Positions 1 to 8,710 of a stretch of 64,000 nucleotides of DNA are shown piece after piece (position 1 is the first letter of the stretch; each line of letters opens with the position of its first letter). The stretch is from Siculibacillus lacustris. GTDB lineage: Bacteria; Pseudomonadota; Alphaproteobacteria; Rhizobiales; Ancalomicrobiaceae. Location of the stretch: positions 667 to 64,666 of the forward strand of contig NZ_SJFN01000009.1 in assembly GCF_004328075.1 (NCBI RefSeq), given 5' to 3'. The notes under the pieces were generated by a model. It ran no database searches. It was not told the origin of the DNA and saw only the letters and a list, made by a program, of their open reading frames with translations. A program made the translations under genes and the position numbers.

Positions 1-123
1 GCGATCCTGCTCGAACAGAACGATGAATGGGCCGTCCAGCGCTCCCGCTACATGACCCTGGAAACGATCGCCGCCATCGGCGATGATCCTGCCGTCCCTG
101 GCCTGCCGAACATGGCGGCCTGA
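1..123 (+). mobile_element. IS256-family transposase C-terminal fragment, cut by window edge
   Basis: The first 41 codons read in frame to a TGA at 121-123 and contain the block [16 protein letters not shown] followed by [12 protein letters not shown], which is the usual C-terminal end of IS256 (mutator-type) transposases. The DNA just after the stop (about 130-190) resembles the sequence after the other two transposase remnants in this window (19795-19890 and 33480-33545), so it is probably the right end of the element. The rest of the gene lies outside the window. Whether the full copy is intact cannot be judged from here. Confidence 0.75.
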
Positions 124-444
124 GTCCGCCGCCCATATCGGCGCCCCCGCTGGCCAACGGTCAGCTACACCACTCCCAGGGACGTCACCCTCGATCTGGA
201 TTTTCCGGCTTGCCGAGTTCTTGTTTGCGGAGCACTCGTCGATGGAGTCCGGCAGACTCTCCTCGTCGCGGCCTCGGAGTATTGATCATTCTCGGTGTCG
301 CGGGCGTGGGTGCGACTCATGTTGTTCGAAACTCTTGGATCAATCCGTCGATCGCCTCGATGGCTCCGGCGTCGACGACGGCAGTTCCCGTCCCAACGGC
401 GAAGTTCACATCTACCGATTTTCCGGTGAACATGCATCAATCTG

Positions 445-508
445 TAGGTGACCGATCAACCAACGTTGAAACGTGAACCTTCCCTTGGACCGTCTCAAAG
501 GGCCGATT
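445..508 (+). repeat. Dispersed repeat A, copy 1 (5' end of the RibD_C-like gene)
   Basis: These 64 bases match 47008-47071 at 58 of 64 positions by eye. The shared part covers 28 bases of leader and the first 12 codons of the RibD_C-like gene (GTG start at 473 here, 47036 in the other copy), so both read PLDRL followed by GPI. After 508 the similarity breaks up, and this copy does not continue as a RibD gene. It is either a fragment of a duplicated gene or a mobile leader sequence. Confidence 0.75.
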
Positions 509-739
509 GAGTGGCCCGGCATTCCAGGATGCCGTCAGGGATCCGATTGTGTTGGCGCGCGCTCCGCAGCTCGGCGACACCGATCTCGCTTCCCTGTTCG
601 GCCAACTTCCGCGATGCAGCAGTTCCCTGAATGCCCTCTGCCGACTCCCTGTTCCGCCCTGCAGGGAAATCGGGCACATCACCTTGAATCAATATGTGTT
701 TCAGATGCCGACGGGGCCTCGTGCCGGCTCGTTCGACGA

Positions 740-869
740 AATTTCCCTGCAAATTCCCTGAAAGCAGGGAAATCCGAGACCGGTTAGCGCTCGACTGCGG
801 CCACCGCCACTACACCCTCACAAAATGGCTGTTTTCAGGGGTTTCGGCTCGATCTGTCGGACCCCCAAC
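740..869. repeat. Dispersed repeat B, copy 1 (CAGGGAA-type intergenic repeat)
   Basis: The core at 740-810 has the words AAATTTCCCTG, AATTCCCTG and GCAGGGAAA, then a conserved tail ending in CCACCGCCAC. The same order of words occurs at 46183-46245 and 53631-53703. Similarity to the 46.2 kb copy continues to a shared ATCTGTCGGACCCC at about 852-865. TTCCCTG and CAGGGAA are reverse complements, so the core can fold. No protein is convincingly encoded. Confidence 0.65.
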
Positions 870-1394
870 CCACCACTACGTCGTGATTTCGAGCGGATGG
901 CGGTGAACGACGGTGGACGGTCGACCCTCCCGCTCGAAGCCCGCAGCGGGCCGGGCTCGACAGAGCGAGTCGCTGCCCGTGATCGTACGGTTTCAACTCT
1001 TCGCCCCAATCTGACGGGCGGATTCCTGGAAGGCCGTCACGAAGACCTGGGGGGGCAAAACCGGGTCGTCATCGATGACGTCGTACCTCGCCCACGCGAC
1101 TGACCTCCGAAACACTCCGGTCATCGCCCGAAATTTTTCCGGCCCGAAAATTCCTCGACCCCCGCGCCGCCGCCCAAGTGCAGTGTCGACCCTCCTGCCG
1201 TCCGGCACCGTGCCGGGATGACCAAACGCCCACCAAGACCTCGCCCCGAGTTCGTCAGCCGCTGCGCACGCCTGGGGTGATCGACGGCTCGGAAGCTCTG
1301 GCGCGGGGAGCGGCAGGCGTCGCTATGGACAGTGTCGCGCCTGGCCGGATCGCGGGTGCGCCGTTCTTCTCAGATGTACGACGCACAGACCGCC

Positions 1395-2204
1395 TCAATT
1401 GGCGAGGAGGACGGGCAGCGTCATGTGCCGCAAGAGGTAGCGCGTACCTGCCCCGCCCCCGAACAGCGTGAAGCCCGATCGATCGAAGGCGCCGGACACC
1501 AGCAGATCGGCGCCGTGATCGGACGCCTGATTGAGCAGCGTATCCATCAGATCGACGTGGTCCATCGGCACCCGCCGCCATTCGGCGGCGACGCCGTGGG
1601 CGGCGAGTTGATCGAGCGTGAGGGCGGCCATTTCGTCGCCCGCCTCGCCGGCCCGCACCGCCTCGACCACCAGCGCCTCCGCTTCTTTCTCGATCAGAGG
1701 CAGCGCGTCGCAGAGCGCTCTCGCGGCGGAGCGCGATCGGTGCCAGGCGAACATCGGCCGCGCGCCGACGCGGACGAAAGTTCCGACCGGCGGCACGATC
1801 AGCACCGGGCGACCGGATTCGAGCAGCAGATGTTCGGCGAGGTCTGCCGGAACCTGTCCGCCCGCTTCGTATCCCCCGAGAACCACGAGGTCGAAGCTCG
1901 AAGCATATTCGACGGCGCGGAGGACGACCGTGTGTTCACCGCCGCGATCGAGGTCGACGAAACGCGCCCGCTCGCCGAGCCCGCGCGTCCGTTCGACGAA
2001 GCGGGAACGCGCGGCGTCGACGCGGGCGACGTAGTCGGCGCTCGGCCAACTGGCGACGGTGCCGACGCGCTGCGGCGCGGCGATCTCGGCGAAGAGCCCG
2101 GTGAGGCGGGCGCCGTGGCGCCGGGCGAGGTCGACGGCGAGATCGACCCGGGCGCCGCATCGGGTTTGCGTGTCGAGATGGACGAGGATGGTGGCGATGG
2201 TCAT
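1395..2204 (-). CDS. Universal stress protein, tandem UspA domains
   Basis: This 269-residue cytoplasmic protein is about twice the size of a single UspA unit. The first half (MTIATILVHLDTQ to about residue 145) has the alternating strand/helix pattern and ends with a hydrophobic RPVLIVPP strand. The second half repeats the pattern and ends in GGGAGTRYLLRHM then LPVLL, the usual C-terminal UspA strand. The start is the ATG at 2204 because an AGGAG lies about 7 bases upstream; longer frames are not supported. It is the last gene of the long minus-strand operon, 17 bases after the TcuB-like gene. Tandem UspA proteins usually bind nucleotides and act in stress adaptation; a link to the operon's oxidative chemistry is an inference. 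Confidence 0.88.
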   Translation of the reverse strand: MTIATILVHLDTQTRCGARVDLAVDLARRHGARLTGLFAEIAAPQRVGTVASWPSADYVARVDAARSRFVERTRGLGERARFVDLDRGGEHTVVLRAVEYASSFDLVVLGGYEAGGQVPADLAEHLLLESGRPVLIVPPVGTFVRVGARPMFAWHRSRSAARALCDALPLIEKEAEALVVEAVRAGEAGDEMAALTLDQLAAHGVAAEWRRVPMDHVDLMDTLLNQASDHGADLLVSGAFDRSGFTLFGGGAGTRYLLRHMTLPVLLAN

Positions 2205-2221
2205 GGCCTCTCCTGCGATCG

Positions 2222-3385
2222 TCAGTCGGCGCCGAGGTCGAAGCGGCGCGGAAGCCTCTTTTCGACGGCGTGTTTGAGAAGAGCCGCGGCGCGATAGGCG
2301 CCATGGGCGAACTTGCCGTAGGGCAGCGTCAGAAAGAGCGCCGTCACCGTACCGAGATGAGCGGCGAGCCACAGCGGCATGAGCCGGGTCTCGCGCAGGC
2401 CGAGGAGCAGGAGGCCGGTCACGGCGACCGCGAGGAGCAGCACCACGAAGCCGCGGTCCATCGGCCGCTGGTCCGGGTCGCCCTGGGCGGGATCACGCCG
2501 GACATTGAGCCACAGGAGCCCGGCCGGCCCGATCGTCAGGCCGATGCCGCCGACCGTGCCGAGGATCACCGGCGCGCTGAACCACGCATAGGGCGCGTCG
2601 AGGCGGAACACGTAGTGCAGGACGGTCGCGACCACGGTCGAGGCGAAGCACAGCAGGAAGCCGTAGGCGGTCAGATGGTGGAAGCGGCGCCGCACGAGGG
2701 TGAAGCGGTCGTCGGCCTCGTTGCATCCCTCGCCGTGACCGCCGCCGAGATGGCGCAGCGTCGCGACGTCGACCGCCGCTTCGGCGACCGCAGGCCCCCG
2801 CACCGTCGCGATCGCCGCGAGCGTCTCGACATCGGCGCCGACGGCGGGCGAGACACCGCGCCAGAAGCGGACGACGCCGATCGTCAGCGCCACCACCGCG
2901 AAGCCGAAGACCGTCCCGAACATCGCGACGAGCAGACCGTGCGGGAACACGGCATAGAAGTTCGCGTCGCGTGCCTCGTGCGAGAGGCCGCCGCCGACGA
3001 GGACGGTGAGGGCGAGGAAGAGCGACAGGCCGAAGGCCAGCGCCAGCGCCACCGTCAGGCCGGCGCGATGGTAGAGCCGGCCGAAGGCCGCCGGCCAGGC
3101 GTGATCGCGGTAGGTCTCCACTCGTACCTTCGCCATGGCCCGCGGTACGTTGACGGCGAACTCGTGCGGCGAAGCATATTGGCAGGCATGCAGGCAGGCG
3201 CCGCAGTTGTGGCAGAGATTGGCCAGGTGATGGGTGTCGGCGGCGGTGAACTCGAGGCGCAGGGTCATCGCCGGAAAGACCGCGCAGAAGCCCTCGCAGT
3301 AGCGACAGGCGTTGCAGATCTGCAGGACGCGGGCGATCTCGGCTTCGTTCGCGGTGAGGAACCGGGCCGGCGCGAGCCCTTCCAT
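2222..3385 (-). CDS. tcuB: TcuB-like membrane iron-sulfur protein (tricarballylate / citrate utilisation)
   Basis: This protein is expected to re-oxidise the flavin of TcuA and pass electrons to the membrane. The N-terminus has two ferredoxin-type motifs, C24-x2-C27-x2-C30-x3-C34 and C58-x2-C61-x2-C64-x3-C68, followed from about residue 105 by several hydrophobic segments rich in His and aromatic residues, as in the CitB/TcuB family. The length (387 residues from the ATG at 3385) fits the family. The ATG lies 4 bases beyond the tcuA stop and has a poor ribosome site. A TTG at 3406, preceded by GAGGAG and overlapping tcuA, could be the true start and would add 7 residues. It directly follows tcuA, the usual arrangement. 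Confidence 0.85.
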   Translation of the reverse strand: MEGLAPARFLTANEAEIARVLQICNACRYCEGFCAVFPAMTLRLEFTAADTHHLANLCHNCGACLHACQYASPHEFAVNVPRAMAKVRVETYRDHAWPAAFGRLYHRAGLTVALALAFGLSLFLALTVLVGGGLSHEARDANFYAVFPHGLLVAMFGTVFGFAVVALTIGVVRFWRGVSPAVGADVETLAAIATVRGPAVAEAAVDVATLRHLGGGHGEGCNEADDRFTLVRRRFHHLTAYGFLLCFASTVVATVLHYVFRLDAPYAWFSAPVILGTVGGIGLTIGPAGLLWLNVRRDPAQGDPDQRPMDRGFVVLLLAVAVTGLLLLGLRETRLMPLWLAAHLGTVTALFLTLPYGKFAHGAYRAAALLKHAVEKRLPRRFDLGAD

Positions 3386-3389
3386 CGGG

Positions 3390-4835
3390 TCAGAAGGCGC
3401 AGACAAGGGCCATCTCCTCTTCGAAGGCGGGATTGGACCGGCCGACCGCACGCGCGGCCGAGGCACCGGCGAAACGCCCGAAGGCGGTGCCGATGCTCAT
3501 GCCGACCCCGGCGGTGTAGCCCTGCCCGAGCACGTTGCCGGCCATCATCTCGCCGGCGACGAAGAGATTGCCGCTCTCCCGTCCGCCGAAACGGACGGCG
3601 GCGGTCGCATCGGTCTTCAGGCCGAGATAGGTGAAGGTGATGCCCGGGCGCAGCGGGTAGGCGACGAAGGGCGGGGTATCGATCGGCAGCGCCCAATGGG
3701 TCTTCGGCGGCGCGAGCCCGTCCGTGCGGCAGTCGTCGAGGCGGGTGTGATCGAAGGTGCCGGGTCGGCAGGCCGCGTTGTAGGTGGCGATCGTCTCGCA
3801 GAAGGTCGCCTCGTCGAGACCGATGGCGTGAGCGAGGCCGGCGATCGTGTCGGCCCGCGTGCCTTCGAAGACCGGCGGCATGAAGCGTCCGATCGCCTTG
3901 CGGTCGATGATCGACCAGGCGATCTGGCCGGGGCGTTGCGCCACCAGACGCCCCCAGATCGCATAGCGCTTGGGCCAGAAGTCCTCGCCCTCGTCGTAGA
4001 AGCGGCGCGCGTCGCGGTCGACCACCACACCGAGCGAGACACAGTCGATGCGGGTGCAGATGCCACCGTCGTAGAGAGGGGCCCGGGCATCGATCGCCAC
4101 GCAGTGCGCCTGGGTCGGATCGCCGATGGTGTCGGCACCCGCCGTCATCATGAACCGCAGCAACGTGCCCCGGTTGAATCGGGTCCCGCGGATCAGGAAG
4201 TTCTCCGCCGGCCATTCGCCACGCTCGTTCGTCCCCCAGGCCTCGCGTTGCCATTCGAGGTTGGATTCGAAGCCGCCGCAGGCGAGGACGCAGGTCTTGG
4301 CGGCGATGCGTTCGCCCGACGCGGTCACCGCCGCGACGAAACGCTCGCCGTCGAGATCGAGACGATCGACCGGGGTCTCGTAGCGCACCTCGACGCCGAG
4401 GGCGGCGGCGCTGCGGTAATAGGCGTTCACCAGGGCCTTGCCGCCTCCCATGAAGAAGGCGTTGGTGCGGGCCACGTGCAACGCGCCGGAAAGCGGCGGT
4501 TGGAAGTGGACGCCGTGGCGGATCATCCACGGGCGGCAGCGGGCGGAATGGCGCACGACGAGGCGCGCGAGCCGCTCGTCGGTCTTGCCGGCGGTGACCT
4601 TTTCCAGGTCGCGCCAGTATTCCTCCTCGGGATAGCTCTCGACGAGCACATCCTGCGGCGTGTCGTGCATGCAGCGCAGATTGCGCACGTGCATCGAGTT
4701 GCCGCCCCGCCAGGCGCGGGGGGCCGCCTCGAGGAGCATGACCGTGGCGCCGGCCTCGCGGGCGGTCAGGGCCGCACAGAGGGCGGCATTGCCGCCGCCG
4801 ATCACCAGGACGTCGATGTCTGCCGATCGCGTCAT
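3390..4835 (-). CDS. tcuA: TcuA-like FAD-dependent tricarballylate dehydrogenase
   Basis: This 481-residue flavoprotein belongs to the succinate dehydrogenase / fumarate reductase flavoprotein family. The FAD dinucleotide fold is at the N-terminus ([19 protein letters not shown], residues 9-27), and a typical C-terminal FAD segment near [20 protein letters not shown]. TcuA oxidises tricarballylate to cis-aconitate and hands electrons to TcuB, which is encoded directly downstream. The ATG at 4835 overlaps the stop of the preceding flavoprotein gene as ATGA and has a GGAGG about 8 bases upstream. The substrate may not be tricarballylate: the operon also encodes epimerases and a second flavin dehydrogenase, so a related hydroxy- or polycarboxylic acid is possible. 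Confidence 0.83.
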   Translation of the reverse strand: MTRSADIDVLVIGGGNAALCAALTAREAGATVMLLEAAPRAWRGGNSMHVRNLRCMHDTPQDVLVESYPEEEYWRDLEKVTAGKTDERLARLVVRHSARCRPWMIRHGVHFQPPLSGALHVARTNAFFMGGGKALVNAYYRSAAALGVEVRYETPVDRLDLDGERFVAAVTASGERIAAKTCVLACGGFESNLEWQREAWGTNERGEWPAENFLIRGTRFNRGTLLRFMMTAGADTIGDPTQAHCVAIDARAPLYDGGICTRIDCVSLGVVVDRDARRFYDEGEDFWPKRYAIWGRLVAQRPGQIAWSIIDRKAIGRFMPPVFEGTRADTIAGLAHAIGLDEATFCETIATYNAACRPGTFDHTRLDDCRTDGLAPPKTHWALPIDTPPFVAYPLRPGITFTYLGLKTDATAAVRFGGRESGNLFVAGEMMAGNVLGQGYTAGVGMSIGTAFGRFAGASAARAVGRSNPAFEEEMALVCAF

Positions 4836-6544
4836 GCCCTGCCCTCCGCGCTCGCCGCCCGGCGCCCGGCGGTCCAGCCGAAGACCAGCGCCGGGCCGAG
4901 CGTGATGCCGGGGCCGGGATAGGCCCCCTCCATGATCGAGGCCATGTCGTTGCCGCAGGCCCACAGGCCGGGGATCGGCCGGCCGTCCGCGCCGAGGACG
5001 CGCGCTTCGGTATCGGTGAGGAGGCCGGCGGCCATGCCGAGGTCGGCCGGCCGCACTTCGACGGCATAGAACGGCGGTGTCACGATCGGCGCGACACAGG
5101 GATTCGGCCCGTGGTCGGCGTCGCCGAGGGCGCGTTGGTAGACGTCGCCGCCGCGACCGAAGGCCGGATCTTCACCGCGCACGGCGTCGCGGTCGAAGGT
5201 CTCGATCGTCTCCGCGAATGCATCCTCCGGCACGCCGATCGCCCGGGCGAGGCCGGCGATCGTGTCGGCGCGCTTGAGATAGCCGCTCGCCACGTGGCTC
5301 TCGACGCCACGCATGAAGGGGCGGACCCGGCCGAGGCCGTAGCGCCACAGAAAATCGGCGTCGCACACCAGAAAGGCCGGCAAGGCGCGCTCCGCGGCGG
5401 CGAGTTGGGCGCGGACGAAGGCGTGATAGGAGATCGCCTCGTTGACGAAGCGCCGGCCGTCGCGGCCGACGGCGACGAGGCCGGGCTTGGCGCGATCGGT
5501 CACCGTATGAGGAAAGACGCCGGCTCCGCCGTCGGCGCGGGTGAAGGTGGAGGCCGGAACCCAGAAGGCGCCGGCCTCGCCCGGCTCGGAAAATCGCGCT
5601 GCGACGGCCACGGCGAGCCGCGCCCCGCAAGCGGCGCCGCCGTGGTCGACGGTGGCGGTGAGATCGCCGGCCGCCGGCGGCACGTGTCGGCGGCGCAGTT
5701 CGCGATCGTGGGAGATGCCGCCGGTCGCCAGGATCACGCCGCGGCGCGCTTCGATGCGGCCGGTGGGCGTATCGACGAAACGGACCCGTCCCTCCCCGTC
5801 CCGCTCGATGGCGTCCACCGCCGTACCGGTGCGCAGGGTCACCCCGGCGTCGAGCACCGACTTCAGCAGCCGCGCGACGAGCGCATTGCCGAGATGGAGC
5901 GTGGTGCCGCGCCTCGCGCGAAGGCGCTCGAAGCCGTGACGCAGGAGGAGGCGGGCGACATGGACGGCCGATCGCGGCGAGCGCGTCGCCCGCCGCAGAT
6001 GTGGGATGTCGGCGCGCGCGACCATCATGCCGCCGAAGAGCATGAACTCCGGCAGGGGATCGCGCACCAGAGCGAAGGCGCGGCCGAGTGCGCGCGCGTC
6101 GAAGGCGACGGGCTCCAGCACGCGGCCGCCGGCGGTGGCACCGGGCCGGTTCGGTTCGTAGTCGGGGTAGGTCATCACCGGTTTGAAGCGGAGCTCGGTG
6201 TTGGCTTCGAGCCAGGCGAGAGCGGCGTCCGCGCGGTCGAGGAAGACCCCGAGCCTCGCGCGTTCGCCACCGGATGCGAGCGGCGGCAGTGTGGCGGCGA
6301 GGTAGGCCTTCGCCGCCGCGATCGTGTCGGGGCGACCGGCCGCGGCGGTCTTGCGATTGGCCGGCAACCAGACCATGCCGCCGGAGATCGCCGTGGTGCC
6401 GCCGACGACGGCGGCCTGCTCGAGCACCAACACCGACGCCCCCGAGCGGGCGGCCGTGGCCGCCGCCGTGAGGCCGCCGGCGCCGGCGCCGACGACGACC
6501 ACGTCGAAAATCTCCACCACCGGGCGGTCGGGAGGCGTCGTCAT
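4832..6544 (-). CDS. FAD-dependent oxidoreductase, fumarate reductase / 3-ketosteroid dehydrogenase family
   Basis: This 570-residue protein has an N-terminal FAD motif VVVVGAGAGGLTAAA (residues 15-29), then GGTTAISGGMVWLP, the pattern of flavocytochrome c / 3-ketosteroid delta-1-dehydrogenase-like enzymes. The C-terminal FAD segment is GLWACGNDMASIMEGAYPGP. Members insert or reduce a C=C bond next to a carbonyl. The start at 6544 overlaps the stop of the SDR gene as ATGA, and its own stop overlaps tcuA's start the same way, so the three are translationally coupled. The exact substrate cannot be read from sequence. It is clearly not a TcuA duplicate, since it shares only the fold motifs. Confidence 0.82.
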   Translation of the reverse strand: MTTPPDRPVVEIFDVVVVGAGAGGLTAAATAARSGASVLVLEQAAVVGGTTAISGGMVWLPANRKTAAAGRPDTIAAAKAYLAATLPPLASGGERARLGVFLDRADAALAWLEANTELRFKPVMTYPDYEPNRPGATAGGRVLEPVAFDARALGRAFALVRDPLPEFMLFGGMMVARADIPHLRRATRSPRSAVHVARLLLRHGFERLRARRGTTLHLGNALVARLLKSVLDAGVTLRTGTAVDAIERDGEGRVRFVDTPTGRIEARRGVILATGGISHDRELRRRHVPPAAGDLTATVDHGGAACGARLAVAVAARFSEPGEAGAFWVPASTFTRADGGAGVFPHTVTDRAKPGLVAVGRDGRRFVNEAISYHAFVRAQLAAAERALPAFLVCDADFLWRYGLGRVRPFMRGVESHVASGYLKRADTIAGLARAIGVPEDAFAETIETFDRDAVRGEDPAFGRGGDVYQRALGDADHGPNPCVAPIVTPPFYAVEVRPADLGMAAGLLTDTEARVLGADGRPIPGLWACGNDMASIMEGAYPGPGITLGPALVFGWTAGRRAASAEGRA

Positions 6545-7251
6545 ACCAGGCCACCGTTCGGCTGGACGACCTGCCCGGCGATCCACGACGCTTCGTCGGA
6601 GGCGAGGAAGCGGACGACGGCGGCGATCTCGTCCGGGCGGCCGATCCGGTCGAAGGGGCTCATCGCGGCGGAACGACGCTTGGCCTCGTCGTTCTTGCCG
6701 GCGTTGAAGAGATCGGTCTCGACCGGGCCGGGCGCGACCGCATTGACCCGGATCTTCCGTGCGGCGAGTTCCTTGGCCATCGACCGGACCAGACACTCGA
6801 CCGCCGCCTTGGACGCCGCATAGGGCCCGAGTCCGGGGGCGGCGTGGCGGACCAGCGAGGTCGTCAACGCCACGATCGCCCCGCCGTCGGCGACCCGTCG
6901 TGCCGCTTCGGCGAGCACGTTGAAGGCGCCGATCACGTTGACCTCCATGAGGGCGCGAAAGTCCTCGGGCGGAAAGGCGGCGAGCGGCCGCGGCGGCACG
7001 TTGATGCCGGCGTTGGCGACGACGGCCGCCGGCGCCGTGCCGAAGGTCGCTTCGGCCTCGTCGAAGACCCGGGTGACGGCGGCGGCGTCGCGGATGTCGA
7101 CCGAGAAGGCGGTGGCGCGGGAGGAGGACTGCGCCGGACCGGTGGTGGTGAGGCCGACGCGCCAGCCGGCGGCGGCGAAGGCGTCGACGCAGGCCGCGCC
7201 GATGCCGCGCGAGCCGCCGAAGACGAGGACGACGGGAGATTGTTCGGTCAT
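6541..7251 (-). CDS. SDR-family oxidoreductase
   Basis: A classical short-chain dehydrogenase of 236 residues. It has the cofactor motif GGSRGIGAA (12-20), the NAG motif at about 80-82, and the catalytic residues S132, Y144 and K148 within YAASK. The C-terminus (IAGQVVQPNGGLV) is the usual SDR end. The ATG at 7251 has AGAGGAA upstream. It sits between an epimerase gene and the flavin dehydrogenase gene and is coupled to the latter, so it probably oxidises or reduces an alcohol in the same pathway. The lack of an acidic residue straight after the second strand (GLTTTGPAQ) hints at NADP, but this is weak. Confidence 0.87.
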   Translation of the reverse strand: MTEQSPVVLVFGGSRGIGAACVDAFAAAGWRVGLTTTGPAQSSSRATAFSVDIRDAAAVTRVFDEAEATFGTAPAAVVANAGINVPPRPLAAFPPEDFRALMEVNVIGAFNVLAEAARRVADGGAIVALTTSLVRHAAPGLGPYAASKAAVECLVRSMAKELAARKIRVNAVAPGPVETDLFNAGKNDEAKRRSAAMSPFDRIGRPDEIAAVVRFLASDEASWIAGQVVQPNGGLV

Positions 7252-7324
7252 GTCGGGTTCCTCTGGGAAAGACGTCGGGAATGACGAGAGGGCGGGACCG
7301 CCCTCCCGAAGCGGTTCGGGGCGG

Positions 7325-8278
7325 TCACCCGGCGGCGGCGCGGGTGGCGGCGACGGTGGCGGCGATGCCGGTCACGATGTCGTGGCGCGGTCGGTAGCCG
7401 AGCTCGGACACGGCACGGGAAATGTCGAGCGCCCCCTTGCGGGCCGACACGATCGTGCCGCCGTGGCGATAGGGACCGTCGTCGCCGACCGTGATGCGGG
7501 CACCGGGCACCGCCCGGTTCACCGCTTCCGCGGTGTCGGCGAGCGTCGGGGCGGCGCCGGTCGCCACGTTGTAGGCGTCGAAGCGATGTTCGGGCTTGTC
7601 GAGCGCCAGAAGCACGCCGGCGACCGTGTCGTCGATGTGGACCTGATCGACGGCGAAGGAGGCGCCGTTCGGCTCGTGGAACGGGCGCCCGGCGAGCGCC
7701 GCCTCGATGAAGGTGCGCGGCATCCGGAGGCGCGGGAGATGCGGGCCGTAGACCCAACAGGTGCGCACGTTGATGCACTCGAGGCCGTGCTCGCGGGAAT
7801 GGACCCGGCCATAATGCTCGGCGGCGAGCTTGGTCAGTCCGTAGACGGAGGTCGGACGTTGCGGATGATCCTCGTCGATACGGTCGGCGAGGAAGTCGCC
7901 GTAGGTCTCCTCGGTCGAGACGTGGACGACGCGCCGCACGCCGGTCAGCCGCATCGCTTCGAACAGGTTCACCGACCCCGCGACGTTGACGGCGAGCGCC
8001 TTCAGCGGAATGTCCGCCGCCGGCGCGACGCCGACGATCGCCGCGCAGTGGATCACGGCGTCCGGCCCCTTTTGCTCGAAGAGGCGGACGAGGCCGTGCC
8101 ACTCGCCGAGATCGAGGAGGGCGAAGGTCAGGCGCGGGTCCTGCGCGGCGAGGACGGCGAGCGCCGGAGCGGCGACGGCATCGGTGGCGACGACCCGGTC
8201 GCCGCGGGCGAGCAGGGCCCGGACGACGGCCGAGCCGAGCCAGCCGCAGGCGCCCGTGACCAGGATGGTCTTCGACAT
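7325..8278 (-). CDS. NAD-dependent epimerase/dehydratase (extended SDR) 1
   Basis: A 317-residue extended SDR with the nucleotide motif GACGWLG (9-15) and the catalytic pair Y146/K150 in SVYGLTK, preceded by STEE (121-124). Such enzymes oxidise a sugar or sugar-acid carbon transiently with NAD, giving epimerisation, dehydration or net oxidation. The start at ATG 8278 lies 8 bases after the cupin gene. The operon encodes a second, different extended SDR (8711-9634), which suggests at least two stereochemical or oxidation steps on the same substrate. The 73 bases before the SDR gene hold no obvious signal. Confidence 0.85.
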   Translation of the reverse strand: MSKTILVTGACGWLGSAVVRALLARGDRVVATDAVAAPALAVLAAQDPRLTFALLDLGEWHGLVRLFEQKGPDAVIHCAAIVGVAPAADIPLKALAVNVAGSVNLFEAMRLTGVRRVVHVSTEETYGDFLADRIDEDHPQRPTSVYGLTKLAAEHYGRVHSREHGLECINVRTCWVYGPHLPRLRMPRTFIEAALAGRPFHEPNGASFAVDQVHIDDTVAGVLLALDKPEHRFDAYNVATGAAPTLADTAEAVNRAVPGARITVGDDGPYRHGGTIVSARKGALDISRAVSELGYRPRHDIVTGIAATVAATRAAAG

Positions 8279-8286
8279 GGGACGCC

Positions 8287-8709
8287 TCAACGTGGCTGGG
8301 GTTCTTCGTCGGTCGGCGGGCTGGTGATCACCAGGAAGACCAACGGTTCGAGGCCGGTGCAGTGGAATTCGTGGACCACGCCCGGCGGGATGAAGGTGAC
8401 GTCGTCGGCGCGCACGAGGCGGCGCTCGCCGTCGACGATCAACAGGCCCTGACCGGAGAGCACGTGGTAGATCTGCTCCTGGACCGCGTGAACATGGGCT
8501 TCGACGAAGGCGCCGGGTTCGTAGGCCGAGATCCGGTGATCGAAGAACCGACTGCCGACGGTCGCCGGCGTCACGATCGCCTTGGAGAGCGCCTGGTGGT
8601 AATGGCCCGGGTACTGGCTCCACAGGAGTTCGCCGAGATTGCGCGTGGCGGCGTACTTCTTCTCCGCGGCATCCGCGAAGGCGTTCGGGTCGGGGGAAAC
8701 GATGGTCAT
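8287..8709 (-). CDS. Cupin-domain protein
   Basis: A 140-residue single-domain cupin. The metal-binding first motif is H72-x-H74-x3-E78 with nearby H82 (VEAHVHAVQEQIYHV), and the second motif is around FIPPGVVHEFH (107-117). Small cupins of this kind are isomerases, dioxygenases, lyases or sugar-binding proteins; the sequence does not decide. Its position between two epimerase genes, with only 1 and 8 base gaps, argues for an isomerase or lyase step on the shared substrate. No extra domain or signal peptide is present. Confidence 0.82.
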   Translation of the reverse strand: MTIVSPDPNAFADAAEKKYAATRNLGELLWSQYPGHYHQALSKAIVTPATVGSRFFDHRISAYEPGAFVEAHVHAVQEQIYHVLSGQGLLIVDGERRLVRADDVTFIPPGVVHEFHCTGLEPLVFLVITSPPTDEEPQPR

Positions 8710-8710
8710 C

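Larger units (their letters stand above)
124..1394. other. Long gene-poor spacer with decayed and repeated DNA
   Basis: About 1.27 kb without a credible gene. It starts with the right end of an IS256-type element, then holds a near copy of the 5' end of the gene at 47036 (445-508), a stretch rich in TTCCCTG / CAGGGAA words (about 590-770) and a second dispersed repeat (740-869). The short reading frames here have no recognisable domain, change frame often and lack ribosome binding sites. From 900 to 1394 I see nothing I can name. This is downstream of the UspA gene, so a terminator would be expected near 1390, but no strong hairpin stands out. Confidence 0.6.

Noticed and set aside
445-510. 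A second RibD gene near position 473
   Set aside because: Only the first 12 codons match; the frame then loses all RibD features.
580-780. CRISPR array suggested by repeated TTCCCTG words
   Set aside because: The words are short, irregularly spaced and in both orientations; there is no constant repeat/spacer unit and no cas gene.
3312-4922. A long plus-strand frame opposite tcuA
   Set aside because: Antisense to a clear flavoprotein gene; composition bias only.
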